DNA from: Serratia ureilytica
GTDB taxonomy: Bacteria > Pseudomonadota > Gammaproteobacteria > Enterobacterales > Enterobacteriaceae
Reading direction: 5' to 3'
NCBI RefSeq assembly: GCF_013375155.1
Contig: NZ_JABXOF010000010.1
Span: 1-64,000 of the forward strand
Length of the DNA stretch: 64,000 bases
Position numbers and translations under genes: made by a program. The notes below the pieces were generated by a model. That model saw only the letters and a list, made by a program, of their open reading frames with translations, had not been told where the DNA came from and searched no databases. This document shows positions 56,180 to 64,000 of this stretch, in pieces. Each line of letters begins with the position of its first letter. The stretch's first letter is position 1.

Positions 56180-57151
56180 ATGAACTACGTTCGGCTTGGC
56201 GACAGCGGCCTGAAAGTGTCTCGTCTCTGCCTGGGCTGCATGACCTATGGCGATCCGGCCTGGCGCCCCTGGGTGCTGAAGGAAGATGAAGCGCGCCCCT
56301 TTATCCGCGAAGCGCTGGAAGCGGGCATCAATTTTTTCGATACCGCCAACATTTACTCCGGCGGAGAAAGCGAGCGCATTCTCGGCCGCGCCCTGAAGGC
56401 GTTCGCCCGCCGCGAAGACGTGGTGATCGCCACCAAGGCCTACTTTCCGATGGACGCGCAGCCGAACAGCCGAGGGCTGTCGCGCAAGCACCTGCTGCAC
56501 AGCGTCGACGCCTCTTTGCAGCGGTTGGGGACGGATTACCTCGATCTGTTTGTGCTGCACCGCTTCGACACCGAAACGCCGATCGAAGAAACCGCCGACA
56601 CCCTCGACGGCCTGGTACGGGCGGGCAAGATCCGCTATCTCGGCGCCTCCTCGCTGCACGCCTGGCGCCTGATGAAAATGCTGGCCTTTCAGCGTCAGCA
56701 CCGCCTGGCGCCGTTTATTTCGCTGCAAGGCCAATACAACCTGGTGACGCGTGAAGATGAAGAGGAGCTGATCCCCCTGTGTCTGGAGGAGGGGCTCAGC
56801 CTGACGCCCTGGTCGCCGCTGGCCCGCGGCGTGCTGGCTGGTTCCGGCAACGCCGGCACGCTGCGCGCCGCCACCGACGAACAGGCGCCCCGTTGGTACG
56901 GCGGCAGAAACGAAGTAGAACGCACCGTCGCAGCGGTAGCGGAGGTGGCGGCCACGCGCGGCGTTCCACCGGCGCAGATCGCGCTGGCCTGGCTGCTGGC
57001 CAAACCCGGCGTGGCGTCACCGCTGGTGGGCATGTCCAAGCCGCACCATCTGCAGGATGCGCTAGCGGCGCTTAATCTCAGCTTATCGCCGCAAGACGTG
57101 GCCGCGCTGGAGGCGCCGATGGCGCACGCTGCCCGCCCCGATCGCTGGTAG
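56180..57151 (+). CDS. aldo/keto reductase
   Basis: A 323-residue AKR barrel with catalytic Asp54, Tyr59, Lys86 and His127, NADPH-dependent. The sequence MNYVRLGDSGLKVSRLCLGCMTYG (start only listed) resembles YajO/YakC-type reductases. It follows the SDR by 12 bp with GAGGAG upstream, so it is in the same operon. Substrate unknown. Confidence 0.88.
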   Translation: MNYVRLGDSGLKVSRLCLGCMTYGDPAWRPWVLKEDEARPFIREALEAGINFFDTANIYSGGESERILGRALKAFARREDVVIATKAYFPMDAQPNSRGLSRKHLLHSVDASLQRLGTDYLDLFVLHRFDTETPIEETADTLDGLVRAGKIRYLGASSLHAWRLMKMLAFQRQHRLAPFISLQGQYNLVTREDEEELIPLCLEEGLSLTPWSPLARGVLAGSGNAGTLRAATDEQAPRWYGGRNEVERTVAAVAEVAATRGVPPAQIALAWLLAKPGVASPLVGMSKPHHLQDALAALNLSLSPQDVAALEAPMAHAARPDRW

Positions 57152-57181
57152 CCCCTTTTCCGTCATTCCAGGAGAGAAGAC

Positions 57182-58174
57182 ATGTCATATGCGCTTACCG
57201 CGCGAGCAGCGTTGTTCACCCTCGCCGCCGCACTCCCCCTGACCACTCCGGCGCAGGCCGCCGCCAATACCCACTGCGCCGAAAGCAGCATGACGCTGCC
57301 GCCCGGCGCGCTTTATCCCAACGGCATCGCCCGCGCGGCGGACGGCACGCTGTATGTCGGCCTGATCACCAGCGGCAACGTGCTGCGCAAGCGGCCGGGT
57401 AAAGCGTGGGAAACCTTTTTCCCTGGCGCTGACACGGTGTTCGCCTCAAACGCGCTGCGGCTGGACGAACGGCGCGGGTTGCTGTGGGGCAATTCGCCGG
57501 ACTTCCTTTCCGGCGGCAAATCGCGCGCCAACCGCATCTATGCGCTGAACGTCGCCGATGGCACGCTCAACCGCAGCCTGGCGCTGCCGACGGGGGAAAT
57601 GGGCAACGATATCGTGCTCGGCGCAGACGGTACGGTGTACGTGACAGAAACCCGAGGCGGCGGCATCCTGCGCCTGCGGCCGGGCGAAGCGGCATTCAGT
57701 ACGCTGTTTCAGGATGCGCGGTTGGCGGCTCCGAGCGGGCTGGGCGCCGCCGGGATCGTGCTGCTCGACGATCGGCTGATGGCTGTCGCCAATTTCGGCA
57801 CCGGTAAGCTTTACACTCTCAGCTATCACGATCCAAAGCCGCAGCTGACGGAAATGCAGCTGCCGCGCCTGATTGAAAACCCGGACGGAATGGGATTGGC
57901 GCCGGACGGCGCATTGATCGTGCTGGAGAACGGGATCCAGAGCGGCCAAGGGCGGATCCTGCGGATCGCGTTGCCAAAAGCGACCGGCATGCATCGGATT
58001 GAGGTTTTGCGCGAAGGCATGGAGTCGCCGGTCAACCTGACTATCACCCCACAAGGCTGCGCCTTCGTCAGCGAGTCGCGCATCCGCCACCGCCTGCTGC
58101 CCGGCCATGAAACCGAAGTGCCCGACAGCTTCCGCATCTATCAACTGCCCTTGCCTCTCACCGCCGCGCAATAA
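57182..58174 (+). CDS. exported SMP-30/gluconolactonase-like beta-propeller
   Basis: A 330-residue protein with a signal peptide (cleavage near TTPAQA-A, about residue 27) and a six-bladed propeller pattern (repeated GxxxxADGTLYVG, GADGTVYVTET, LAPDGALIVLENG). Such proteins are lactonases or sugar/alcohol-binding propellers in the periplasm. Cotranscribed with the two reductases. Its last codons (LPLPLTAAQ) are partly duplicated at 59213-59273. Confidence 0.82.
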   Translation: MSYALTARAALFTLAAALPLTTPAQAAANTHCAESSMTLPPGALYPNGIARAADGTLYVGLITSGNVLRKRPGKAWETFFPGADTVFASNALRLDERRGLLWGNSPDFLSGGKSRANRIYALNVADGTLNRSLALPTGEMGNDIVLGADGTVYVTETRGGGILRLRPGEAAFSTLFQDARLAAPSGLGAAGIVLLDDRLMAVANFGTGKLYTLSYHDPKPQLTEMQLPRLIENPDGMGLAPDGALIVLENGIQSGQGRILRIALPKATGMHRIEVLREGMESPVNLTITPQGCAFVSESRIRHRLLPGHETEVPDSFRIYQLPLPLTAAQ

Positions 58175-58211
58175 CCTCTACGCCGCCTCAGCGGGCGGCC
58201 ACTCGCGTTGT
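58148..58211 (+). repeat. imperfect direct repeat flanking the fic segment, copy 1
   Basis: 64 bp covering the 3' end of the SMP-30-like gene and its downstream flank; about 75-80% identical to 59213-59273 (shared CCCTTGCCTCTCAC and CGGGCGGCCACT). Confidence 0.75.
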
Positions 58212-58368
58212 ATCGTTAACATCCAATAAATTGAAACTATTTACTTCGATGCCATTAATCATACTTATGATTAATCCTAACTTAACAACCTGATTTTAAT
58301 TAAATTGTTCCGCCGCGTATCGCTGATTATACTTGCCTTATCTCCCGCCTCATTTACCGAGCGTAAGC

Positions 58369-58987
58369 ATGAGCCGATACCATGTTTCCAGCAGCGAAGG
58401 CCAATATGAGAAAGAATCCGGCGAGCAAGTTCTAGCCAACAAGCTGGGTATTGCCGATAGCAATGAACTCGACGATGCCGAATTGGTATTGCTGGAACAG
58501 CTCTACCATTCCGTTTTCGAACAGCATTTTCCGTTAGGGAAAATCACCGTCGAGATGATCAAGGGCTGGCATCGCCGCTGGTTAGGCAATATCTATGCAT
58601 GGGCTGGACAAGCAAGAACTGTCAATATCAGCAAAGGGGGGCTTTATGTTTGCCCCTTCGACGCGATTGCCCAAACTACTGGACGATTTCGAGGTGGAAT
58701 ACCTGGCTCGTTACACACCTTGCTCAGCCATGAGCGAAGAACAGCTGATAGAAGCGATTGCAATAATCCATGTTGAACTGATACTCATACATCCCTTCAG
58801 AGAAGGGAATGGCCGTTTGTCACGGCTGTTGGCCGATGTGATGGCGGTTCAGGGCGGGCATAAATCGTTGGATTATCAAAGCTGGGAACAAAACAGAGCC
58901 CAATATATCTCAGCGATTCACTCAGGTATGAACATGAACTACGAACCGATGAAACACTGGGTCAGTCAAGCACTAAGAAGGTATTAG
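58369..58987 (+). pseudogene. fic: Fic/DOC family AMP-transferase, frameshifted
   Basis: Reading starts at ATG 58369 (MSRYHVSSSEGQYEKE) and runs through IYAWAGQARTVNISKGG, then the frame is lost at a run of six G (58636-58641). Removing one G restores a continuous ~205-residue Fic protein: FMFAPSTRLPKLLDDFE, then the complete active-site motif HPFREGNGRLSR. The N-terminal half alone stops at 58776; the C-terminal frame ends at 58987. The family transfers AMP to target proteins such as gyrase. The shift may be a real mutation, phase variation or a sequencing error. Confidence 0.85.
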
Positions 58988-59151
58988 GCAAGGCGTAAAT
59001 GAGCAAATTTTTTACGCGCTTCTTCTAAAGACGCTTCAACTCTGGCTGAGGGTTGACCTGTTTCAACCGCCGTTGATGTCGCCACGGAACGCACAATGTC
59101 CGTACGAGACGGCTTAGCATAACCCACCTGCACTTTTTTGCTGTTACTCAT
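58984..59151 (-). CDS. small hypothetical protein convergent with fic
   Basis: A 55-residue protein (MSNSKKVQVGYAKPSRTDIV ...) with GAGG before the ATG; its stop overlaps the fic stop by 2 bases on the opposite strand. Positively charged, helix-forming C-terminus, no membrane segment. Fic antitoxins usually precede fic on the same strand and carry S/TxxxEG/N; here only a partial match (STAVET) is seen. Function unknown. Confidence 0.55.
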   Translation of the reverse strand: MSNSKKVQVGYAKPSRTDIVRSVATSTAVETGQPSARVEASLEEARKKFAHLRLA

Positions 59152-59545
59152 GACAACCTCTGTTCGCAAATTTGCTGAAGACATTATATCAAGGAATGTA
59201 CAGGACTTCATTCCCTTGCCTCTCACTCCCGAGCAATAGCTTCACCACCACTCCGGGCGGCCACTTGCGTTGTTGCCCGCAGGCGAACAACAATCTCACC
59301 GCGTTACAAACCCGTCTTGCGCAGCGCTTCCCATTTTTACCTGTGACAGCCGATTGCCCGCTGGGCTAGTATAAGCGTCTGTGCAAACCTCAGGTTTGAG
59401 TGCGCCGTTTGGCGTTTTGATGATTTGATTTGCGCCGCCCGCCAAGCGCTGAGTGGGGCGACGCCTGCTGAAACAATGTGATAGCGAATGACGACAATGA
59501 AAATCACAGTTCCCTTTACATTCAATGGATTGGAAAAATAATCGC
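59152..59545 (+). other. region upstream of mutS
   Basis: 394 bp containing repeat copy 2 and then about 270 bp leading to mutS. A -10-like TATAAG (about 59370-59375) is present; no convincing -35 was found. No other gene is visible. Confidence 0.4.
59213..59273 (+). repeat. imperfect direct repeat flanking the fic segment, copy 2
   Basis: 61 bp matching 58148-58211. It still encodes PLPLTPEQ and a stop, like the end of the SMP-30-like protein, although no such gene is present here: an orphan 3' end. Confidence 0.75.
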
Positions 59546-62101
59546 ATGAATAGCACCGATAAACTCGATTCGCACACGCCGATGATGCAGCAGTACCTGC
59601 GCCTCAAGGCCCAGCATCCTGAAATCCTGCTGTTCTACCGCATGGGTGACTTCTACGAGCTGTTTTACGACGACGCCAAGCGCGCTTCCCAACTGCTGGA
59701 TATCTCGTTGACCAAACGCGGCGCCTCGGCGGGCGAGCCGATCCCGATGGCCGGCGTGCCGCACCACGCGGTGGAGAACTACCTGGCCAAGCTGGTTCAA
59801 CTCGGCGAATCCGTCGCCATCTGTGAACAGATCGGCGATCCGGCCACCAGTAAAGGGCCGGTCGAGCGCAAAGTGGTACGCATCGTCACCCCCGGCACCA
59901 TCACCGACGAAGCGCTACTGCAAGAGCGCCAGGACAACCTGCTGGCGGCGATCTGGCAGGATGCGCGCGGCTTCGGTTACGCCACGCTGGACGTGAGCTC
60001 CGGCCGCTTCCGCGTCGCCGAGCCGCAGGATCTAGAGACCATGGCCGCCGAGCTGCAGCGCACCAATCCGGCCGAGCTGCTCTACCCGGAAACCTTCGAA
60101 CAAATGGCGCTGATCGAACAACGCCACGGCCTGCGCCGCCGTCCGCTGTGGGAATTCGAACTGGAGACCGCACGCCAACAACTCAACCTGCAGTTCGGCA
60201 CCCGCGATTTGACCGGCTTCGGCGTCGAGCAGGCGCATCAGGCGCTGCGCGCCGCCGGCTGTCTGTTGCAGTATGTGAAAGATACCCAGCGCACTTCGCT
60301 ACCGCACATTCGCGGCATCACCATGGAGCGTCAGCAGGACGGCATCATCATGGACGCCGCCACCCGCCGCAACCTGGAGCTGACGCAGAGCCTGTCCGGC
60401 GGCAGCGACAACACGCTGGCGGCGATCCTCGATCGCACAGTCACGCCGATGGGCAGCCGCATGCTGAAACGCTGGCTGCACATGCCGACCCGAGACATCA
60501 AGGTGCTGACCGCCCGCCAACAGGCGATCGGCGCATTGCAGGAACGGTTCGCCGATCTGCAGCCTTCGCTGCGCCAGGTGGGCGATCAGGAGCGAATTTT
60601 GGCGCGCCTGGCGCTGCGCACTGCGCGTCCGCGCGATCTGGCCCGCATGCGTCATGCTTTCCAGCAACTGCCGGACATCCGCGCGGTGCTGCAAGATGTG
60701 GATACGCCGCATGTGCAGCAACTGCTATCTCAGGTAGGCCAGTTCGACGAGCTGCGCGAACTGCTGGAACGCGCGATCGTTGAATCGCCGCCGGTGCTGG
60801 TGCGCGACGGCGGCGTGATCGCCCCCGGTTACAACAGCGAGCTGGACGAGTGGCGCGCGCTGGCCGACGGCGCCAGCGACTACCTCGATCGGCTGGAGAT
60901 CCGCGAGCGTGAAAAGCTGGGGCTGGATACGCTCAAGGTCGGCTTCAACGGCGTACACGGCTACTACATTCAGGTGAGCCGCGGCCAGAGCCACCTGGTG
61001 CCGATCCACTATGTACGTCGCCAGACGCTGAAAAACGCCGAGCGCTACATCATCCCGGAATTGAAAGAGTACGAAGACAAGGTACTCACCTCCAAGGGCA
61101 AAGCGCTGGCGATAGAGAAAAGCCTGTACGACGAGCTGTTCGATCTGCTGCTGCCGCACCTGGCGGAACTGCAGCAAAGCGCCGCCGCGCTGGCCGAGCT
61201 GGACGTGCTGGCCAACCTGGCCGAGCGCGCCGACACCCTGAACTACGCCTGCCCGGTCATGAGCGACCAGCCGGGGATCCGCATTACCGAAGGCCGCCAC
61301 CCGGTGGTGGAGCAGGTGCTGAGCGAACCGTTTATCTCCAACCCGCTCTCCCTGTCGCCACAGCGCCGCATGCTGATCATCACCGGCCCTAACATGGGCG
61401 GTAAAAGCACCTATATGCGGCAAACGGCGCTGATTGTGCTGATGGCGCACATCGGCAGCTACGTTCCTGCTGCCAAAGCCACCATCGGCCCGGTGGATCG
61501 CATCTTCACCCGCGTCGGCGCGGCGGACGATCTGGCTTCCGGCCGTTCCACCTTCATGGTGGAGATGACCGAAACCGCCAATATTCTTCACAACGCCACC
61601 GAGCACAGCCTGGTGTTGATGGATGAAATCGGCCGTGGCACCTCCACCTACGACGGCCTGTCGCTGGCCTGGGCCTGCGCCGAGAACCTGGCCAACCGCA
61701 TCAAAGCGATGACGCTGTTCGCCACTCACTACTTCGAGCTGACGACGCTGCCGGAAAAAATGGAAGGCGTGGTCAACGTGCATCTGGACGCGCTTGAGCA
61801 CGGCGACACCATCGCTTTTATGCACAGCGTGCAGGACGGTGCCGCCAGCAAAAGCTATGGCCTGGCGGTCGCCGCGCTGGCCGGCGTGCCGCGCGACGTC
61901 ATCAAGCGCGCCCGCCAAAAGCTGCGCGAGCTGGAATCCATCTCCAGCCACACCGCGTCGGGCAGCGTTGATGCCACCCAGATGACGCTGTTGCAGGAAG
62001 AGACTTCGCCGGCAGTAGAAGCCCTGGAGGCGCTGGATCCGGATTCCCTGTCGCCGCGCCAGGCGCTGGAATGGATCTACCGGCTGAAAAATATGGTGTA
62101 G
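59546..62101 (+). CDS. mutS: MutS, DNA mismatch recognition protein
   Basis: A 851-residue mismatch-repair ATPase (E. coli: 853). Mismatch-binding Phe36-Tyr-Glu38 (GDFYELF), connector, lever and clamp domains, Walker [10 protein letters not shown] and Walker [12 protein letters not shown], and a C-terminal tetramerisation segment ending [12 protein letters not shown]. Start at 59546 ([16 protein letters not shown]) is chosen by homology; an ATG 21 bases earlier (59525) is in frame. Confidence 0.98.
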   Translation: MNSTDKLDSHTPMMQQYLRLKAQHPEILLFYRMGDFYELFYDDAKRASQLLDISLTKRGASAGEPIPMAGVPHHAVENYLAKLVQLGESVAICEQIGDPATSKGPVERKVVRIVTPGTITDEALLQERQDNLLAAIWQDARGFGYATLDVSSGRFRVAEPQDLETMAAELQRTNPAELLYPETFEQMALIEQRHGLRRRPLWEFELETARQQLNLQFGTRDLTGFGVEQAHQALRAAGCLLQYVKDTQRTSLPHIRGITMERQQDGIIMDAATRRNLELTQSLSGGSDNTLAAILDRTVTPMGSRMLKRWLHMPTRDIKVLTARQQAIGALQERFADLQPSLRQVGDQERILARLALRTARPRDLARMRHAFQQLPDIRAVLQDVDTPHVQQLLSQVGQFDELRELLERAIVESPPVLVRDGGVIAPGYNSELDEWRALADGASDYLDRLEIREREKLGLDTLKVGFNGVHGYYIQVSRGQSHLVPIHYVRRQTLKNAERYIIPELKEYEDKVLTSKGKALAIEKSLYDELFDLLLPHLAELQQSAAALAELDVLANLAERADTLNYACPVMSDQPGIRITEGRHPVVEQVLSEPFISNPLSLSPQRRMLIITGPNMGGKSTYMRQTALIVLMAHIGSYVPAAKATIGPVDRIFTRVGAADDLASGRSTFMVEMTETANILHNATEHSLVLMDEIGRGTSTYDGLSLAWACAENLANRIKAMTLFATHYFELTTLPEKMEGVVNVHLDALEHGDTIAFMHSVQDGAASKSYGLAVAALAGVPRDVIKRARQKLRELESISSHTASGSVDATQMTLLQEETSPAVEALEALDPDSLSPRQALEWIYRLKNMV

Positions 62102-62121
62102 TCAGACGCCAAACGCGGGCA

Positions 62122-62155
62122 TAAAAAAACGGTGAGCATCATGCTCACCGTTTTT
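62122..62155. terminator. bidirectional terminator between mutS and rpoS
   Basis: A GGTGAGCA/TGCTCACC stem extended by A/T pairs, with A-run left and T-run right, between convergent genes. Confidence 0.88.
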
Positions 62156-62180
62156 ATTTGATGCGGTTCAACAACCGGCG

Positions 62181-63179
62181 TTATTCGCGGAACAGCGCCT
62201 CAATGCTCAGGCCCTGCATCTGCAGAATCTCACGCAGGCGACGCAGACCTTCAACCTGAATCTGACGGACGCGTTCACGCGTCAGGCCAATCTCCCGGCC
62301 CACGTCTTCCAGCGTCGCCGCTTCATAGCCCAGCAGGCCGAAACGACGCGCCAACACTTCACGCTGTTTGGCGTTCAGTTCGAACAGCCATTTGACGATG
62401 CTTTGCTTCATATCGTCGTCTTGCGTGGTGTCTTCAGGCCCGTTGTCCTTCTCGTCGGCCAGAATGTCCAGCAGCGCTTTCTCCGAATCCCCGCCCAGCG
62501 GCGTATCCACCGAGGTGATGCGCTCATTCAGGCGCAGCATGCGGCTGACGTCATCCACCGGCTTGTCGAGTTGCTCGGCAATCTCTTCAGCGCTCGGTTC
62601 ATGATCCAGTTTATGGGAAAGCTCGCGCGCGGTGCGCAGATAAACATTCAGTTCTTTGACGATATGGATAGGCAAACGAATGGTGCGGGTTTGGTTCATG
62701 ATCGCCCGTTCAATCGTCTGACGGATCCACCAGGTTGCGTAAGTGGAGAAACGGAAACCGCGTTCCGGGTCGAATTTTTCCACCGCGCGGATCAGACCGA
62801 GGTTACCCTCTTCGATCAGATCCAGCAGCGCCAGACCGCGGTTGCTGTAGCGGCGGGCGATTTTCACCACCAGCCGCAGGTTGCTTTCAATCATGCGACG
62901 GCGGGACGGCACGTCACCGCGCAGAGCACGCCGCGCAAAATAGACCTCTTCCTCTGCGGTCAACAGAGGTGAATAACCGATCTCACCCAGATAGAGCTGC
63001 GTCGCATCCAATACGCGTTGCGTAACGCCTTGAGACAACAGCTCTTCTTCCGCTAAATCGTTCTCGCTGGCCTCTTCTTCTACCAGCGCTTTTTCATCAA
63101 ACGACTCAGCCTCAGCTCCATTCTCGTCGAAATCCGCATCATCATGTAACTCGTTAACTTTCAGCGTATTTTGGCTCAT
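62181..63179 (-). CDS. rpoS: RpoS, stationary-phase sigma factor
   Basis: A 332-residue sigmaS (E. coli: 330) with region 1.2, region 2 ([29 protein letters not shown], partial), region 3 and the region 4 HTH ([19 protein letters not shown]). GGAGCAGCAT precedes the ATG. In E. coli its main promoter lies inside nlpD, directly upstream; the 54-bp spacing is conserved. Control is mostly by translation and ClpXP proteolysis. Confidence 0.98.
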   Translation of the reverse strand: MSQNTLKVNELHDDADFDENGAEAESFDEKALVEEEASENDLAEEELLSQGVTQRVLDATQLYLGEIGYSPLLTAEEEVYFARRALRGDVPSRRRMIESNLRLVVKIARRYSNRGLALLDLIEEGNLGLIRAVEKFDPERGFRFSTYATWWIRQTIERAIMNQTRTIRLPIHIVKELNVYLRTARELSHKLDHEPSAEEIAEQLDKPVDDVSRMLRLNERITSVDTPLGGDSEKALLDILADEKDNGPEDTTQDDDMKQSIVKWLFELNAKQREVLARRFGLLGYEAATLEDVGREIGLTRERVRQIQVEGLRRLREILQMQGLSIEALFRE

Positions 63180-63233
63180 ATGCTGCTCCTACCCGTGATA
63201 CCGCGAGCAGAATCTCAGCGTATTCTGCCCAAT

Positions 63234-64000
63234 CTATCGCTGCGGAAGATAACGCAGCGGGTTTACGGATTTCCCCTTGTAACGAATTTCAAAATGCAAA
63301 CGTACTGAACTGGTACCGGAGCTACCCATGGTGGCTATTTTTTGACCCGCCTTCACTTCTTGTTGTTCCCGGACCAGCATTGTGTCGTTATGAGCGTAGG
63401 CGCTCAGGTAATCATCATTATGTTTGATGATGATTAGATTACCGTAACCCCGTAAAGCGTTGCCTGCATACACTACGCGACCATCGGCGGTAGCGAAGAT
63501 AGGCTGCCCACGGGAACCGGCGATATCGACGCCCTTATTCCCACCTTCTGATGAGGAAAAGTTATCAATAATCTTGCCGTCAGTCGGCCATCTCCAGGTA
63601 CTGACCGGAGCGCTGTTGCTGACGGTGCTGCTCACTGGTGGAGCGGCTTCCGGTGCGGTAACAGGCGCAGTCGCGGTCCCAACCGCTGCGGCGCCCGCTG
63701 CAGGTAACATCTTACCTACATTCTGTTTACCCGAGTTTTCAGAATACGCGTTAGTTGATTGAGAATCAACCGTTGCCGTCTGGATCTGGGTGCTGGAAGG
63801 TGGCTTCGGAACACCGCCTTTGGTCGCGTCAGTCGTCGCCAGCATACCGCCGCCGCCATTGGCAGAACCATTACCAAGTTGAATGGTTTGGCCAACATTC
63901 AGGCTGTAAGGCTCGGGAATATTGTTGCGCTGCGCCAGGTCGCGGAAATCGTTGCCGGTGATCCAGGCGATGTAAAACAGCGTATCACCGCGCTTGACCG
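63234..64000 (-). CDS. nlpD: NlpD, amidase-activating LytM lipoprotein (5' end beyond the window)
   Basis: C-terminal 255 codons only; the frame is open to the window edge. A LysM domain ([20 protein letters not shown]) is followed by a low-complexity Ala/Pro/Thr linker and a LytM/M23 domain ([20 protein letters not shown]) in which the catalytic His/Asp residues are missing, as expected for NlpD, which activates AmiC at the septum rather than cutting peptidoglycan. The lipoprotein signal lies outside the window. Confidence 0.95.
   Translation of the reverse strand, partial: VKRGDTLFYIAWITGNDFRDLAQRNNIPEPYSLNVGQTIQLGNGSANGGGGMLATTDATKGGVPKPPSSTQIQTATVDSQSTNAYSENSGKQNVGKMLPAAGAAAVGTATAPVTAPEAAPPVSSTVSNSAPVSTWRWPTDGKIIDNFSSSEGGNKGVDIAGSRGQPIFATADGRVVYAGNALRGYGNLIIIKHNDDYLSAYAHNDTMLVREQQEVKAGQKIATMGSSGTSSVRLHFEIRYKGKSVNPLRYLPQR

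Noticed and set aside
58984-59151. Small convergent protein as a VbhA-type Fic antitoxin
   Set aside because: It lacks the S/TxxxEG/N inhibition motif and lies on the opposite strand downstream rather than upstream of fic.
60725-61951. 408-codon minus-strand frame inside mutS
   Set aside because: Lies entirely within the conserved mutS frame and has typical mirror composition.

Overview
The window looks like a piece of an enterobacterial chromosome, most probably Serratia (S. marcescens-like). The core genes encode proteins very close to their E. coli counterparts, the gene order follows the E. coli clpB-to-rpoS neighbourhood (clpB-pgeF-rluD-bamD-raiA-pheL-pheA-tyrA-aroF ... rplS-trmD-rimM-rpsP-ffh-ypjD-corB-luxS-micA-gshA-yqaA-yqaB-tRNAs-csrA-alaS-recX-recA-pncC ... 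mutS-rpoS-nlpD), and base composition is GC-rich. The species is inferred from memory of related genomes, not from a search.

Layout. Bases 1-320 hold the P1/P2 promoters and leader of an rRNA operon whose 16S gene lies just off the left edge on the minus strand. Bases 0.5-10.3 kb are core: ClpB with a sigma32 promoter, BamD, the hibernation factor RaiA, and the phenylalanine/tyrosine branch (pheL attenuator plus pheA; aroF-tyrA with TyrR boxes). Bases 10.6-11.4 kb hold ydiY.

Bases 11.45-31.2 kb, in the aroF-rplS interval, are a P2-like element made almost wholly of tail genes. It has a repressor with two CI-type DNA-binding domains, a P2 gpA-like replication endonuclease, a LexA-controlled small gene, a lysis pair (holin plus SAR endolysin), and tail genes X, R, V, W, J, I, H, G, FI, FII, E/E', T, U, D and the activator ogr. 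No integrase, terminase, portal, scaffold, capsid or head-completion gene is present. This is the expected content of an R-type tailocin (phage-tail bacteriocin). The most unusual part is the gpI protein: after an ordinary N-terminal ~170 residues it carries ~920 extra residues with helical-hairpin repeats like those of (alpha/alpha)-barrel glycosidases. Two TGT-N12-ACA sites sit where Ogr-dependent late promoters are expected, and a repeated motif overlaps the predicted ogr promoter. Together they suggest the circuit: SOS, LexA release, small protein, loss of CI repression, Ogr, tail operons.

Bases 31.3-47.4 kb are core again: the rplS operon, ffh, luxS/micA/gshA, four near-identical tRNA-Arg(ACG) genes with repeated spacers carrying tRNA 3' fragments, tRNA-Ser(GCT), csrA, alaS, recX, recA with its LexA box, and pncC. 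Bases 47.6-59.2 kb are accessory: an MFS transporter, a chb-like operon (chbB-chbC-GH1 enzyme-chbR-chbG) without chbA or the GH4 enzyme, a LysR/SDR/aldo-keto reductase/SMP-30-like cluster, and a frameshifted fic gene with a small convergent gene between ~60-bp direct repeats. The window ends with mutS, rpoS and the 5'-truncated (by the window edge) nlpD.
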